From positions 1-6,858 of the forward strand of contig CAILXE010000251.1 of NCBI GenBank assembly GCA_903838095.1: a stretch of DNA of 6,858 nucleotides, written 5' to 3'. The notes under the pieces are model-generated. The model ran no database searches, was not told the origin of the DNA, and worked only from the letters and a program-made list of their open reading frames with translations. This document shows, in pieces, positions 6,338-6,858 of this stretch; the first letter of the stretch is position 1; each line of letters opens with the position of its first letter. This DNA is from an uncultured Chlorobiaceae bacterium. Its GTDB lineage: Bacteria; Bacteroidota; Chlorobiia; Chlorobiales; Chlorobiaceae. Made by a program: the position numbers and the translations under genes.

Positions 6338-6858
6338 CTAAAACTTGTAGGTCAGTGAGGTTTGAGCCCTGAAGGCATTGCTGTCGTCCGCATTTTTGTA
6401 GTCGGTTTTCCATTCCGAGAGCTGCAAACCAAGGATAAAGCTTGGTGTTATTTTGTTGATGACGCTGGCGAAGATCGTCTGATTTCGCAAGCGTGCGTCG
6501 GCAATGGGCGTAAGGTCGTTATCGTTCGGGTTGTCTATTCCCGCACCGATACTGACGGTGGTCGAAGGGGTTGCGGTAACCCTGAGTGCTGCCCAACCAC
6601 CAACGGATCGGATCTCTCTGAGATCAGCTTTGGTGCTGTTGTTGACTCCCTGAGCAATGCCACCCCAGTAATCATCGAGGTTGGCGCCGGTAAAGTATTC
6701 CCCGGCAAGGGTTATTTTCTGGCTGACCGGCAAGGTGAGTTCCAGATTGCATGACCATGTATCAAGCGTTTTCTGTGCGCCCGTGGTCTCAGTATCCCAC
6801 TCTTCCTGGCCGTAATGGCCTGAAACGGCAACGGTTGCAGGCTGATTGCCTGCAATGA
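6338..6858 (-). CDS. Outer-membrane beta-barrel (porin-like) protein, C-terminal 172 residues (5' end outside window)
   Basis: The minus frame is open from the right edge (first full codon at 6856) to TAG at 6340-6338. The visible part is built of alternating polar and hydrophobic strands separated by Gly/Asn/Asp-rich turns, for example LELTLPVSQKITLAGEYFTG, TTVSIGAGIDNPNDND and SFILGLQLSEWKTDY. It ends in TSLTYKF. A terminal phenylalanine preceded by a beta-strand is the usual outer-membrane insertion signal read by the BAM complex. This supports an outer-membrane barrel, probably a trimeric porin-like or DcaP-like channel; the solute cannot be told. The signal peptide and N-terminal part are missing. 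It converges on sppA, and the hairpins at 6293-6328 follow its stop. It is not linked by transcription to the other genes in the window. Confidence 0.72.
   Translation of the reverse strand, partial: IAGNQPATVAVSGHYGQEEWDTETTGAQKTLDTWSCNLELTLPVSQKITLAGEYFTGANLDDYWGGIAQGVNNSTKADLREIRSVGGWAALRVTATPSTTVSIGAGIDNPNDNDLTPIADARLRNQTIFASVINKITPSFILGLQLSEWKTDYKNADDSNAFRAQTSLTYKF

Noticed and set aside
6105..6341. 78-codon plus-strand ORF after sppA
   Set aside because: It shows no recognisable motif, spans the GC-rich hairpins and its composition looks non-coding. It is more likely to be chance, though it weakens the case for the minus-strand relic.
1..6858. CRISPR array, tRNA/rRNA genes, riboswitches, toxin-antitoxin or phage genes
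   Set aside because: Both strands were looked over. No spaced direct repeats, cloverleaf or rRNA-like sequence, or family signatures of these kinds were seen.

Overview
The window reads as ordinary chromosomal DNA from a diderm (Gram-negative type) bacterium. The best guess is a green sulfur bacterium (Chlorobiales: Chlorobium/Pelodictyon group). That guess rests on the overall look of the proteins, weak Shine-Dalgarno sequences and an outer-membrane porin-like barrel. It is an inference and was not tested by any search.

Layout. Positions 1-3198 (or 3243) carry three minus-strand genes transcribed right to left in the order rsmI, panC, pnp. These encode the 16S rRNA C1402 2'-O-methyltransferase, pantothenate synthetase and polynucleotide phosphorylase. 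rsmI and panC overlap by 17 nt. pnp follows panC after a 116-nt gap and runs off the left edge, so only its first 504 codons are present. From 3294 to 6072 two plus-strand genes overlap by 8 nt: an OppF/DppF-type ABC transporter ATPase and a full-length 67-kDa-type signal peptide peptidase SppA. The two operons diverge from a short AT-rich spacer that holds a self-complementary TATAAT box. Between 6073 and 6337 lies a convergent intergenic region. It has hairpins, a cluster of palindromes and what may be a decayed, frameshifted gene remnant on the minus strand. From 6338 to the right edge is the C-terminal part of a minus-strand outer-membrane beta-barrel protein ending in phenylalanine.

How the genes relate. 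rsmI (ribosome maturation), panC (pantothenate/CoA precursor) and pnp (RNA decay) are housekeeping genes with no shared pathway; the overlap suggests co-expression only. oppF and sppA could both act in peptide handling: SppA degrades leftover signal peptides in the membrane, and Opp/Dpp ATPases energise peptide uptake. No permease, partner ATPase or binding protein is visible here, so that link is inferred.

I found no defence system, CRISPR array, integron, RNA gene or obviously new multi-gene system. The observations most worth a second look are a 25-nt AT-rich motif found both in the pnp leader and in the rsmI/oppF divergent spacer, the palindromic -10 box in that spacer, and the possible relic gene at 6062-6299.
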